The position numbers were made by a program, and so were the translations under genes. The notes beneath the pieces were generated by a model that had not been told where the DNA came from, did no database searches, and saw only the letters and a list, made by a program, of their open reading frames with translations. Shown piece by piece: positions 35,438 through 42,962 of a stretch of DNA of 64,000 bases; positions within the stretch are counted from its first letter, which is position 1; each line of letters begins with the position of its first letter. The DNA is from Caballeronia grimmiae (GTDB lineage Bacteria; Pseudomonadota; Gammaproteobacteria; Burkholderiales; Burkholderiaceae). The DNA is taken from the NCBI RefSeq assembly GCF_000698555.1, contig NZ_JFHE01000005.1, positions 213,488 to 277,487 on the forward strand, written 5' to 3'.

Positions 35438-36310
35438 ATGGATATCGGTTTTATCGGATTGGGAGAAATGGGCGGCGCGATGGCGAGCAACGCGCTGAAA
35501 GCGGGACATTCGGTGCGCGTGTGGAACCGCTCGCGCGACAAGACGCGGTCGCTGGCGGATCAGGGCGCGTCCGTGGTCGATACGCCCGAGCAGGCCTTCG
35601 CCGGCGACGCCGCGTTTTCCATGCTCGCCGACGACCACGCGCTGCGCTCGGTGCTCATCGACGGCGGCTTGCTCAAGCACGCGCCGAAGGGGCTCGTGCA
35701 CGTCAACATGGCGACGATCTCGGCGGCGCTTGCAGTCGAACTGGCGGAACTGCACGCGCAGCATGGCGTCGCGTATGTCGCCGCGCCGGTGCTCGGCCGG
35801 CCGGATGTCGCCGCGGCGGGCAAGCTCAACATTCTCGCGGCGGGCGCGGATGCGGACATCGACCGCGTGCAGCCCGTGTTGGATGCGTTGGGGCAGAAGA
35901 CGTGGCGCGTCGGTCAGCAGCCGCAGCACGCGAACGTGCTCAAGCTCGCGGCGAATTTCATGCTGGCCTCGGCGATCGAGACGGTCGGCGAAGCGGCGGC
36001 GCTCGTGACCGGACACGGCATCGAGGCGCAGGCGTTTCTCGACGTCATCACCAATTCCCTGTTTCCGGGGCCGGTCTATGCGGGCTACGGCAAGATGATC
36101 GCGGAGCGCCGCTACGAGCCCGCGTTGTTCAAGGCGCGGCTCGGGCTGAAGGACGTGCGCCTCGCGATCGCCGCCGGCGATGCGGTCAACGTGCCGCTGC
36201 CGGTCGCGAGCGTAGTGCGCGACAACCTCGTCGATGCCCTCGCGCACGGCGACGGCGAGAAGGACTTCGCGGTGCTCGGACAGGTCGCGGCGCGGCGCGC
36301 GGGCCGATAA
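35438..36310 (+). CDS. NAD(P)-dependent beta-hydroxyacid dehydrogenase family protein
   Basis: The 290-aa protein has the dinucleotide site IGFIGLGEMGGAMASNALKAG, VAAPVLGRPDVAAAGKLNILAAG and a catalytic-lysine region NVLKLAANFMLASAIETVGEAA in the position of GxxxKxxN. The substrate motif APVLGRPD differs from the DAPVSGG of GarR-type enzymes (as at 18002), so it belongs to the GLYR1/imine-reductase-like side of the family. The natural substrate is unknown. The ATG at 35438 follows a GGAGCACAGGC element, which contains a ribosome site. Confidence 0.88.
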   Translation: MDIGFIGLGEMGGAMASNALKAGHSVRVWNRSRDKTRSLADQGASVVDTPEQAFAGDAAFSMLADDHALRSVLIDGGLLKHAPKGLVHVNMATISAALAVELAELHAQHGVAYVAAPVLGRPDVAAAGKLNILAAGADADIDRVQPVLDALGQKTWRVGQQPQHANVLKLAANFMLASAIETVGEAAALVTGHGIEAQAFLDVITNSLFPGPVYAGYGKMIAERRYEPALFKARLGLKDVRLAIAAGDAVNVPLPVASVVRDNLVDALAHGDGEKDFAVLGQVAARRAGR

Positions 36311-36379
36311 ACAACACTCACGCTGGCCGGGGAGGGGCACACGGCATAATCCCTTCCTTTCTTTTCTTTCCCTGCCGCG

Positions 36380-37015
36380 ATGAAGTTGCAATTCTGGTGG
36401 CCGTTCGTCGCCTCCGCATTCGTCATATTCGCCATTCCCGGGCCCAGCCTGCTGCTCATGATGACGCACGCCGCGCGCTACGGCATGCGCCGCTGCGTCG
36501 CGACGATGGCCGGATCGCTCTGCGCGCTCGTCATCATGGTGTCCGGATCGGCGGCGGGGTTGCACGTGCTGCTCGATGCATGGCCGCGCGTCTTCGATGC
36601 GTTGCGCATCGCCGGCGGCGCCTATCTCATCTGGCTGGGCGTCAGAAGCTGGCGCGCGAAGGCAGGCCCCGTCGAGGCGCGCGATCAGCGCGGCGTTGCC
36701 CAGGCGCCCGTGGTCAAGTCCGCGACGCTCTTTCGCAATGGCTTTCTCGTCGCCAGCAGCAATCCGAAAGCGATCGTCTTCGCCGCCGCGATACTGCCGC
36801 AATTCATCGATGCCAGTCAGCCGATACTCCCGCAGTTCGCCGTCATGTTGCCGACGTTCGCGGTTATCGTGGTCGGCTGGTACGCGGTGTATGCGGGCCT
36901 CGGCGCGCGCATCGGCGAGAAGCTGAGAAGCGAGGGCGTCGCGCGGGCGTTCAACCGGTTGACGGGCAGCGTATTCGTCGGCTTCGGCGCAATGATGGCG
37001 CTGCTGCGGCACTGA
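36380..37015 (+). CDS. LysE family amino acid exporter
   Basis: The 211-aa protein has six membrane segments and the LysE/RhtB opening WPFVASAFVIFAIPGPSLLLMMTHAARYGMRR, plus FRNGFLVASSNPKAIVFAAAILPQF in the middle. These transporters export amino acids or related compounds using the proton gradient. The substrate is not predictable from the sequence. It starts 69 bases after the dehydrogenase gene on the same strand. Confidence 0.9.
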   Translation: MKLQFWWPFVASAFVIFAIPGPSLLLMMTHAARYGMRRCVATMAGSLCALVIMVSGSAAGLHVLLDAWPRVFDALRIAGGAYLIWLGVRSWRAKAGPVEARDQRGVAQAPVVKSATLFRNGFLVASSNPKAIVFAAAILPQFIDASQPILPQFAVMLPTFAVIVVGWYAVYAGLGARIGEKLRSEGVARAFNRLTGSVFVGFGAMMALLRH

Positions 37016-37241
37016 TATTCCGGACCGCTAACGTCTGCACAAACGGGAGCACAGTTTGCTTTGATTGCCACGCTTCATTCGCTTGCGAACAAACAGCTTG
37101 GGCTGCCCGGGCGATAGTAGCGGTCGAGGAGCACAGCGAGAAAGCAACTGTCGCGCGGCAGGACGCAGCGACACGTTGCATGGGATGAAGCTCGGCGCGC
37201 GAGTCGACACGCGAGCCGGCTGAAATCGACAGGAGACGCCC

Positions 37242-37685
37242 ATGCATCCAGAGAGACGAAGCGTCGTGCTTGCCGCGCTTCGTTGCGGCGTGTTGATCAC
37301 GTTGTCATTCGCGATCGCGGCGCGCGCCGACGATACCCCGACCTCGTGCGATGCACTGAAGCGCATCGTGGCCGCATCGCCGATATTTTCGTCGCTGACG
37401 GCGATCGACGGCCGTCCGGTCGCGCTGTCCTACGGCGACGACGCGCAGTGCGCGGCATCGCCGGCGAATTACCGATGCACATGGACGCCGCACGGCGGCT
37501 CCGGTGCCGACGCGCTGCAAAGCGTGGCCGCCGACATCGCGGCGTGCCTGCCCGACGCCACCCACGACGAGAATTCACACGCGCGGCAGCACTTCACGAT
37601 CGGGCCGCGCGGATCGCGCACCGAAATCGCGGCGTCGCAGGCGGGCGCGAACTTACTCAAGCTCGAAATCTACGCAACCCGGTGA
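37242..37685 (+). CDS. Exported protein of unknown function
   Basis: The 147-aa product has a signal peptide ending around RADDTPTSCDA, with cleavage near ARA (residue 28). The mature part contains four cysteines (in TSCDALKRI, DAQCAASP, ANYRCTW and IAACLPDATHD), suggesting two disulfides in the periplasm, and an ITCC-free beta-rich middle. A ribosome site (CAGGAGACG) precedes the ATG by a few bases. It is followed after 7 bases by a receiver gene on the same strand. I recognise no family. Confidence 0.72.
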   Translation: MHPERRSVVLAALRCGVLITLSFAIAARADDTPTSCDALKRIVAASPIFSSLTAIDGRPVALSYGDDAQCAASPANYRCTWTPHGGSGADALQSVAADIAACLPDATHDENSHARQHFTIGPRGSRTEIAASQAGANLLKLEIYATR

Positions 37686-37692
37686 GGCGGTC

Positions 37693-38058
37693 ATGACGAA
37701 GCGCATCTTGATAGCCGATGACGACGACGACGCGTTGACCGGTCTCGCGCATCTGCTGAACGGCATGGGACACGAAGTCGCGCTGGCGGCTAACGGCGCG
37801 CAGGCGGTGAAAGTGGCGGCTCAGTTCGCGCCGGAAGTGGTGATTCTCGATCTGGGCATGCCGATCGTCGATGGCCTCGCGGCTGCGCGTGCGTTGCGCG
37901 ACACGCCGAACGGCGCGGCGATGCTGCTGGTCGCGCTAACGGGTTGGGGACAGCCGCAGCATCGCGAAATGACGCAGGAGGCGGGCTTCGACATCCACCT
38001 CGTCAAGCCGATTTCAGGCGATCAGTTGCAGTTCATCCTGTCGATGACGCAGCCATGA
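37693..38058 (+). CDS. Single-domain response regulator (CheY-like receiver)
   Basis: The 121-aa protein is one receiver domain: acidic cluster D9-D12, phospho-acceptor D53 in VILDLGMPIVDGL, T83 in VALTGWG and K105 in HLVKP. It has no output domain. It resembles the receiver at 27640-28032 in its LTGxG and HLxKP motifs, but the surface helices differ. It is 7 bases downstream of an exported protein gene, which may be co-transcribed. No kinase is adjacent. Confidence 0.88.
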   Translation: MTKRILIADDDDDALTGLAHLLNGMGHEVALAANGAQAVKVAAQFAPEVVILDLGMPIVDGLAAARALRDTPNGAAMLLVALTGWGQPQHREMTQEAGFDIHLVKPISGDQLQFILSMTQP

Positions 38059-38070
38059 AACCCGGAAATG

Positions 38071-38099
38071 TTGCGATGCATCAAATTTTTTGGTATAGT
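38071..38099 (+). promoter_or_regulatory. Sigma-70 promoter of the candidate small RNA
   Basis: The elements are TTGCGA at 38071-38076, a 17-base spacer and TATAGT at 38094-38099. The start should fall near 38106, just past the receiver gene. Confidence 0.7.
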
Positions 38100-38105
38100 C
38101 GTTCC

Positions 38106-38165
38106 TGTCTCCTCCATGTCTCCACTGATATGGATTCAGCCCGCCCACTTAGGCGGGCTTTTTTT
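38106..38165 (+). ncRNA. Candidate small RNA of about 60 nt with anti-Shine-Dalgarno segment
   Basis: A well-placed promoter is followed by about 30 nt of C/U-rich sequence containing TCTCCTCC (38108-38115), a complement of Shine-Dalgarno sites. A short CCAT/ATGG hairpin (38114-38117 with 38130-38133) then displays GTCTCCAC in its loop. A perfect 8-base terminator stem (38138-38145 with 38152-38159) ends in seven T. There is no sensible small ORF. This is the typical plan of a trans-acting Hfq-dependent sRNA. I recall C/U-rich sRNAs of Burkholderia cenocepacia, but homology is not checked. Read-through from the receiver gene is the alternative use of the terminator. Confidence 0.65.
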
Positions 38166-38193
38166 CGCCTGTCGCATACATGCTGCGGTGCAT

Positions 38194-38223
38194 GAAAAAA
38201 GCCGACGTAGAGGTCGGCTTTTT
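38194..38223 (-). terminator. Rho-independent terminator of argC
   Basis: On the minus strand an 8-base stem (AAGCCGAC with GTCGGCTT, 38199-38206 and 38213-38220) is followed by six T (38194-38200 read in reverse). It lies 20 bases past the argC stop. Confidence 0.88.
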
Positions 38224-38243
38224 GGCTCGGGACAGCTGCGCGG

Positions 38244-39197
38244 TCAGCTTTGAAGGCCCGCGCCTTCGTCCGCGCCGATGGCCAGGTTCATACACTGGAT
38301 GGCCGCGCCCGATGCGCCCTTTCCCAGGTTGTCCAGCCGCGCGACGGTGACGAAACGCTCGTCGTTACCGAACACGAAAATATCGACGCGATTCGTGTCG
38401 TTGCAGGCCTGAACATCGAAGAAGCCGTTATCCAGATTGCTTTCCGCGTCGAAGGGCATCACCCGGATGAACGGCTCGTTCGCGTAGTACTCGGCGAGCA
38501 TGGCGCGCACGTCTTGCGGCTTGGCCGGGCGCGCGAGCTGGTCGGGCGAGAAATAGGTCGTGACGGCGAGACCCTTCAGAAACGGCCCGACGATGGGCGT
38601 GAAAATCGGCGCACGCGCGAGGCCGCTGCGCACCGACATCTCCGGCAAGTGCTTGTGCGTCAGGCCGAGCGCGTACGGGCGCGGGCTCATCAGGCGCGCG
38701 TCGCCGCCCGCTTCGTACTCGGCGATCATCTTCTTGCCGCCGCCGCTGTAACCGGTAATGGAATACGCGTGCGCGGCAAAGTTCGCCGGCCCGAGCCCGC
38801 CCGCGACTAGCGGCTGCATCGAGAGCACGAACGCCGACGCGTGGCAGCCCGGCACCGCAATGCGCTTCGCCGTGCGCAGGCGCTCGCGCTGCGCGCGCGA
38901 CAGTTCGGGCAGGCCGTAGGCCCAGTTGTCATCGGTTCGGAAGGCGGTGCTTGCGTCGATCACGCAGGTTTTGTCGTTGCCCGGCTCGACGAGCGAAACC
39001 GATTCGCGCGACGCCACGTCCGGCAGGCACAGGAACGTCACGTCCGACGCGTTGATGAGCCGGCCCCGCTCGGCGACGTCCTTCCGCTTCGCCTCGTCGA
39101 TGCGCAACACTTCGATGTCACGGCGCTGCGACAGATATTCGAAAATTTTCAGGCCGGTGGTGCCTTCCTGTCCGTCGACAAATACTTTCGTGGTCAT
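38244..39197 (-). CDS. argC: N-acetyl-gamma-glutamyl-phosphate reductase, type 2
   Basis: The 317-aa protein has [21 protein letters not shown] at the start (NADP-binding), the catalytic cysteine in [14 protein letters not shown] and the motif [12 protein letters not shown]. This is the short type-2 form of ArgC, clearly different from the E. coli type-1 enzyme. It reduces N-acetylglutamyl-phosphate to the semialdehyde in arginine synthesis. I chose the ATG at 39197 (MTTKVFVDG); the frame extends upstream to 39296, but without conservation. Confidence 0.95.
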   Translation of the reverse strand: MTTKVFVDGQEGTTGLKIFEYLSQRRDIEVLRIDEAKRKDVAERGRLINASDVTFLCLPDVASRESVSLVEPGNDKTCVIDASTAFRTDDNWAYGLPELSRAQRERLRTAKRIAVPGCHASAFVLSMQPLVAGGLGPANFAAHAYSITGYSGGGKKMIAEYEAGGDARLMSPRPYALGLTHKHLPEMSVRSGLARAPIFTPIVGPFLKGLAVTTYFSPDQLARPAKPQDVRAMLAEYYANEPFIRVMPFDAESNLDNGFFDVQACNDTNRVDIFVFGNDERFVTVARLDNLGKGASGAAIQCMNLAIGADEGAGLQS

Positions 39198-39326
39198 CTC
39201 GATCTCGCTGGTTCGGGCGACGACGCACGCGCGCCTGCCGCAAAAGCGCCATTCTAAGTCGTTTCCGAGACTGGTTGATGTCGCGGCGCGCAGCAAACGC
39301 GATGCGCCCGCGTAACGCCGGGCGGC

Positions 39327-39893
39327 TTACCGGCCGGTCCAGCGCGCCGTGACGGCGGCGATGCGCGCGCCGAACGCTTTCGCCGTTTCCAGATCGCCAA
39401 CGGGCGGCGCTTCTTCAGGCGATGCATCGGCGGGCGATTGCGCGAGCAGCCCCGTGAAGCCGCCGACGAAGTTCAGGTCGTTGCGCATCGCGGCCTTGGT
39501 GTTCGACGGCATCATGCCGGTGCCCGCCCAGATCATTCCGTGCTGCATCGCGAGCGTGACGAGATAGGAGATCGTCGAGAACTTGTCGCCGTTCATCGTC
39601 GCGGAGTTGGTGAAGCCGGCCCCGATCTTGTCCTTCCACTTTTGCGCGAACCAGGGTTTCGAACTGGCGTCGGCAAACTTCTTGAAGTCGGCGGACGGCC
39701 CGCCCATATAGGTCGGCGCGCCGAAGATGATGGCGTCGGCGGCGTCGAGTTCGGCCCAGGCGGCGTCGTCGATTTCGCCGACAGGCAGCAGTTTCCCGTT
39801 TGCGCCGGCGTCGTTTGCACCCGTGAGCACGGCTTCGGCGACTTTCTTCGTGTGACCGTAGCCGCTGTGATAAACGATGATGATGTTCGACAT
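39327..39893 (-). CDS. Flavodoxin/NAD(P)H-dependent oxidoreductase family protein (WrbA-like)
   Basis: The 188-aa protein has the FMN phosphate loop IIIVYHSGYGHTKKVAEAV and the WrbA-like region DAIIFGAPTYMGGPSADFKKFADAS, then GAGFTNSATMNGDKFSTIS and a later PSNTKAAMRNDLNFVGG. The fold is flavodoxin-like, and the protein probably reduces quinones or other acceptors with NAD(P)H. The natural partner is unknown. It lies 130 bases upstream of argC on the same strand but probably has its own promoter. Confidence 0.88.
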   Translation of the reverse strand: MSNIIIVYHSGYGHTKKVAEAVLTGANDAGANGKLLPVGEIDDAAWAELDAADAIIFGAPTYMGGPSADFKKFADASSKPWFAQKWKDKIGAGFTNSATMNGDKFSTISYLVTLAMQHGMIWAGTGMMPSNTKAAMRNDLNFVGGFTGLLAQSPADASPEEAPPVGDLETAKAFGARIAAVTARWTGR

Positions 39894-40034
39894 GTTTCCC
39901 TCTTGCCTGCCGGTCCGCGATAACGGCGCGGCGCGCCGGACGCGAATGGCCCGATGCCCGCGGCCAGTCTAGCAAGAAGAAATTCGCCGCTACTGGGGCG
40001 AACGCACGCAGGAAGCGAAATAATCGCGACGCGC

Positions 40035-40625
40035 CTATCGCTTGAGGGTGAAGGTGATTTGCGCGCTGGCGATGGCCATCGTGCGGATTTCGTGCTCAAA
40101 CATGAGCGCGGGCGTGCCCTGACGCAGCCGCAGTTCGTTGCCATTGAGCGCATACACCGTCAAGACATAGCGATGCTCCTTGCCCGGCGGCGGGCACGGG
40201 CCGCCATAACCTTCGGTGTCCCAGTCGTTGCGCGCTTCGACCGCGCCGAGCTTGCGCAGCGCCCCGGACGCGCTCGCATTGGCCGGCAAACGCGTGACGT
40301 TCGCGGGAATGCCGGCGACGGCCCAGTGCCACCAGCCGCGTCCGGGCGCATCAGGGTCGAAGATGGTTATCGCAAAACCCCGGGTCTGCGCCGGCGCGCC
40401 GCGCCATGCAATCTGCGGAGAGCGATTGCCGCCCTTACAGTCCGACTCGCTGAAAAGCAATTCCCGGCCGACGGGTTTGCCCGGCACGAGGTCCGTGCTC
40501 GAAACGGTGAACGCCGGCTCTGCCGCCACGTCGCGTGTAAATGACAGAATCGCCAGCAAACTGATTGCACTCGAAGCAACTACGGCAGCATTTCTCCAAC
40601 GCATGATCCGGCATGCGACGCGCAT
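40035..40625 (-). CDS. YbhB/YbcL family (PEBP-like) exported protein
   Basis: The protein of about 196 aa has a hydrophobic signal region and then the PEBP core FTVSSTDLVPGKP, CKGGNRSPQIAWRGAPAQTRGFAITIFDPDAPGRGWWHWAVAGIP and YGGPCPPPGKEHRYVLTVYAL. The DPDAP and GPCPPPG motifs bind a phosphate-like anion. Bacterial members resemble Raf kinase inhibitor protein, but their role is unknown. A start at 40625 or at 40604 (MRWRNAAVV) is possible; the latter gives a tighter signal peptide. Confidence 0.85.
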   Translation of the reverse strand: MRVACRIMRWRNAAVVASSAISLLAILSFTRDVAAEPAFTVSSTDLVPGKPVGRELLFSESDCKGGNRSPQIAWRGAPAQTRGFAITIFDPDAPGRGWWHWAVAGIPANVTRLPANASASGALRKLGAVEARNDWDTEGYGGPCPPPGKEHRYVLTVYALNGNELRLRQGTPALMFEHEIRTMAIASAQITFTLKR

Positions 40626-40905
40626 GGCTGACTCCAAGCAGAGGCTTTCGCGCGTATAGCAGCGTTTCGCCGACTGCAACGATGTTTTTTGTCTCAGTGA
40701 TGCGCTTCATACGGAGATGCAGTTTAACATTGCAACAAAGCATTAAAAGGTTGATCCCTTGGGACTCAACCTATAGCGCAAATTCAGTGGCGTTCTGTAT
40801 GGCGCTTCTGAAGGCGGTCACCACACCAGACTCTGTTGGCCAAAATATGAGCTATTTGACATTGTTTCGCGTGGCAGTCAATGAACCGAACTTGGGGAAG
40901 AATAA

Positions 40906-41635
40906 ATGAGCCAGCGAATACAGGTCATCATCGCAGACGACCACCCGGTGATTTTGTTCGGCGCCACTCAGGCACTCAGCAAGTTTCCCGAAGTGGATGT
41001 CGTCGGACAGGCGCGCCAGTCGACCGAACTCGTCCAGCTGCTCCAGAAAACGCATTGCGACGTTCTGGTGACGGACCTCGCCATGCCCGGCGGGTCTTAC
41101 GGCGACGGCATGCCGCTGCTCGGCTACATCGGCCGCCAGTTCCCGAAGGTGCGGCTTGTCGTGCTGACGATGCTCGAAAATCCGGCCTTGCTCAAACGTT
41201 TGCGCGAGGTCGGCGTCATGTCGATCATCAACAAGGCCGACGACATGAACCACATCGGCTGGGCCATCCAGCACGTCATGCGCGGGCAGGAGTATCTCGG
41301 GCCATCGGTGAAGGCGGCGCTGGACAGCATGGGCATCGGCGCGAGCGGGCAGCAGCGCGAGCGGGCAGCAGCGCGGCGTCATCCTGTCCAAGCGCGAACT
41401 TGAAGTGGTGCGCCTCTTTGTGTCCGGCATGACGATTACCGAAATTGCGGGCCAGTTGCGGCGCAGTATCAAGACCATCAGCACGCAAAAGAACACGGCG
41501 ATGCGCAAACTCGGCATCGAGCGGGATTCCGAGTTGTTTCAGTATGCGCAGAGTAACGGGTTAATGAATCTCTCCGCGTATTCAGGCGACGGCTCGCTTG
41601 AAGATTCACCGTTGCCCAACCCCAACCCGCTATAG
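40906..41635 (+). pseudogene. RcsB-like response regulator (receiver plus LuxR HTH), frameshifted by a 16-bp duplication
   Basis: Frame 1 (40906-41403) gives a receiver domain with D11-D12 and phospho-acceptor D57 in VLVTDLAMPGGSYGDGM, an RcsB-type extended loop. It then runs into a wrong frame and stops at 41401-41403. The LuxR-type HTH (LSKRELEVVRLFVSGMTITEIAG) continues in another frame to 41635. Between them, GCGAGCGGGCAGCAGC occurs twice in tandem (41341-41356 and 41357-41372). Deleting one copy joins the frames exactly into a 237-aa receiver-HTH protein (GIGASGQQRGVILSKREL). As it stands, the product lacks DNA binding. It is either a recent null allele, a phase-variable switch or a sequencing artefact. 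The start has GGGGAAG ahead of it. Confidence 0.85.
41341..41372. repeat. Perfect 16-bp tandem duplication
   Basis: Two abutting identical copies of GCGAGCGGGCAGCAGC (41341-41356, 41357-41372). The unit length is not a multiple of three, so the number of copies sets the reading frame of the surrounding regulator gene. Confidence 0.97.
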
Positions 41636-41654
41636 CAGTTAATTGGCGCGAAAA

Positions 41655-41696
41655 TAAGAAAAGCCGCTGACTGAAATCAGCGGCTTCTCTTTTTTA
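41655..41696. terminator. Bidirectional terminator between the regulator and pyrE
   Basis: A 10-base perfect stem (AAGCCGCTGA with TCAGCGGCTT, 41661-41670 and 41677-41686) with a 6-base loop has A-rich sequence on the left and T-rich sequence on the right. It can act for both convergent genes. Confidence 0.85.
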
Positions 41697-41718
41697 TGCA
41701 TTAAAAACAGCGAATGGT

Positions 41719-42405
41719 TTATTGCGGCGCTGCGGTGGCGCCGCCGTGCGCGGCGGACCATTCTGCCGGCGCGTGCAGGAATTTCTCGACTTCATCGAGC
41801 GTCCTGGTTTCGAAGTAGCCCTGCTCCTTCGCGACGCGCAGCACGTCCCACCAGGTTGCGAGCGCGTGCAGATCGACATCGATGTCTTTCAGCACGGACA
41901 CGCTTTCCTTGAAGATGTTGTAGTGGAAAAGCACGAAGCAGTCATTCACCGTCGCGCCGGCCGTACGGAGCGCGTTGATGAAGTTGATCTTGCTGCGGCT
42001 GTCGGTGGTCAGGTCCTCGACGAGCAGCACGCGCTGGCCTTCGGTCAGCAGGCCTTCGATCTGCGCGTTGCGGCCGAAGCCCTTCGGCTTTTTGCGCACG
42101 TATTGCATCGGCACCATCAGGCGATCGGCGATCCACGCGGCGAACGGAATGCCGGCAGTCTCGCCACCCGCGACGGCATCGATCTGTTCGTAGCCGACAT
42201 CGCGCAGGATCGTGGCTTCCGCCATTTCCATCAGGCCGCGGCGCACGCGCGGATACGAAATCAGCTTGCGGCAGTCGATATAAACCGGGCTCGCCCAGCC
42301 GGACGTGAAGATGAACGGTTTTTCCGCGTTGAAATGAACCGCCTGCACTTCGAGCAGCATCTTGGCGGTGGTGTCGGAGATCGTCTGGCGATCAAAGCCT
42401 GTCAT
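41719..42405 (-). CDS. pyrE: Orotate phosphoribosyltransferase
   Basis: The 228-aa protein has [20 protein letters not shown] (orotate-binding part), [19 protein letters not shown], the Lys-containing [17 protein letters not shown] and the PRPP-binding motif [15 protein letters not shown]. The enzyme transfers orotate onto PRPP to give OMP in pyrimidine synthesis. I chose the ATG at 42405 ([10 protein letters not shown]), although the frame is open to 42573. The C-terminal tail is Ala-rich. It is convergent with the regulator pseudogene and divergent from maeB across a 557-base gap. Confidence 0.95.
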   Translation of the reverse strand: MTGFDRQTISDTTAKMLLEVQAVHFNAEKPFIFTSGWASPVYIDCRKLISYPRVRRGLMEMAEATILRDVGYEQIDAVAGGETAGIPFAAWIADRLMVPMQYVRKKPKGFGRNAQIEGLLTEGQRVLLVEDLTTDSRSKINFINALRTAGATVNDCFVLFHYNIFKESVSVLKDIDVDLHALATWWDVLRVAKEQGYFETRTLDEVEKFLHAPAEWSAAHGGATAAPQ

Positions 42406-42962
42406 GGGCGAATCCTTGGACTGATATGACGCTTCGAGAAGCGAGAAGGCGGCGCGAGGCCCGGGCGTATGGGCGGGACGCGAAACGAGCCGTCTTTCGA
42501 AGGACTGTTCCACGTGTCCCTGCGCGCGTGTCGACGGGACTTTCGACGCCCTGAGCGCCGGTGTCCCATGCACGGCTAACCGGCGATTTTACCCGAGGCC
42601 GCGCGCCTCTTGTCACAGATGTTTACGGCTCCGCCAAACGCCGCGTTCATTCGTCACTCGCCTGCGGCTCCACGCGCGCCACACGCGGCGATTCGCGCGA
42701 CGCTTCAACGCAGCCACGACATGCATTGCAATGCTGCTTCGCGTCATTGCAAGGGCGCGGTGTACACTGAACGTCCAAAAAAATCGAGCCTTCGTCCGCC
42801 CGCTTCACCCCCGCGGGACGCGACGCCGTGTCTATCCGACGCGCCGGGCGACTGAAAAACAAGGGTCCATTGATTCACACCCCCACTCATTGTTCGAGCG
42901 GTCGCAGGCTGTGAACCCTGTTCGAATAAATTTCCAAACGTCTCAGGATAATCAGGTCAATC
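42406..42962. promoter_or_regulatory. Divergent pyrE-maeB control region, no gene seen
   Basis: Between the two divergent genes there is no convincing coding signal. The frame upstream of pyrE is open to 42573 but its codons look random. A perfect 12-base palindrome GCATTGCAATGC lies at 42723-42734 and repeats its CATTGCAA at 42745-42752. It is followed by a TACACT (42763-42768) that could be a -10 for a maeB promoter. I place maeB control here with low certainty. No attenuator for pyrE is clear. Confidence 0.4.

Noticed and set aside
34789..37188. 799-codon rightward open frame spanning Mut7-C, the dehydrogenase and the LysE gene
   Set aside because: It lies in a different frame from three well-supported genes and has no recognisable content. 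It is high-GC frame openness only.
37016..37241. A tRNA or small gene in the 226-base gap before the exported protein
   Set aside because: No cloverleaf arms, CCA end or ribosome-site-linked ORF could be found.
42406..42573. N-terminal extension of pyrE to an upstream ATG
   Set aside because: The extension adds 56 residues of random composition not seen in the 210-230 aa family. The ATG at 42405 fits the known start.
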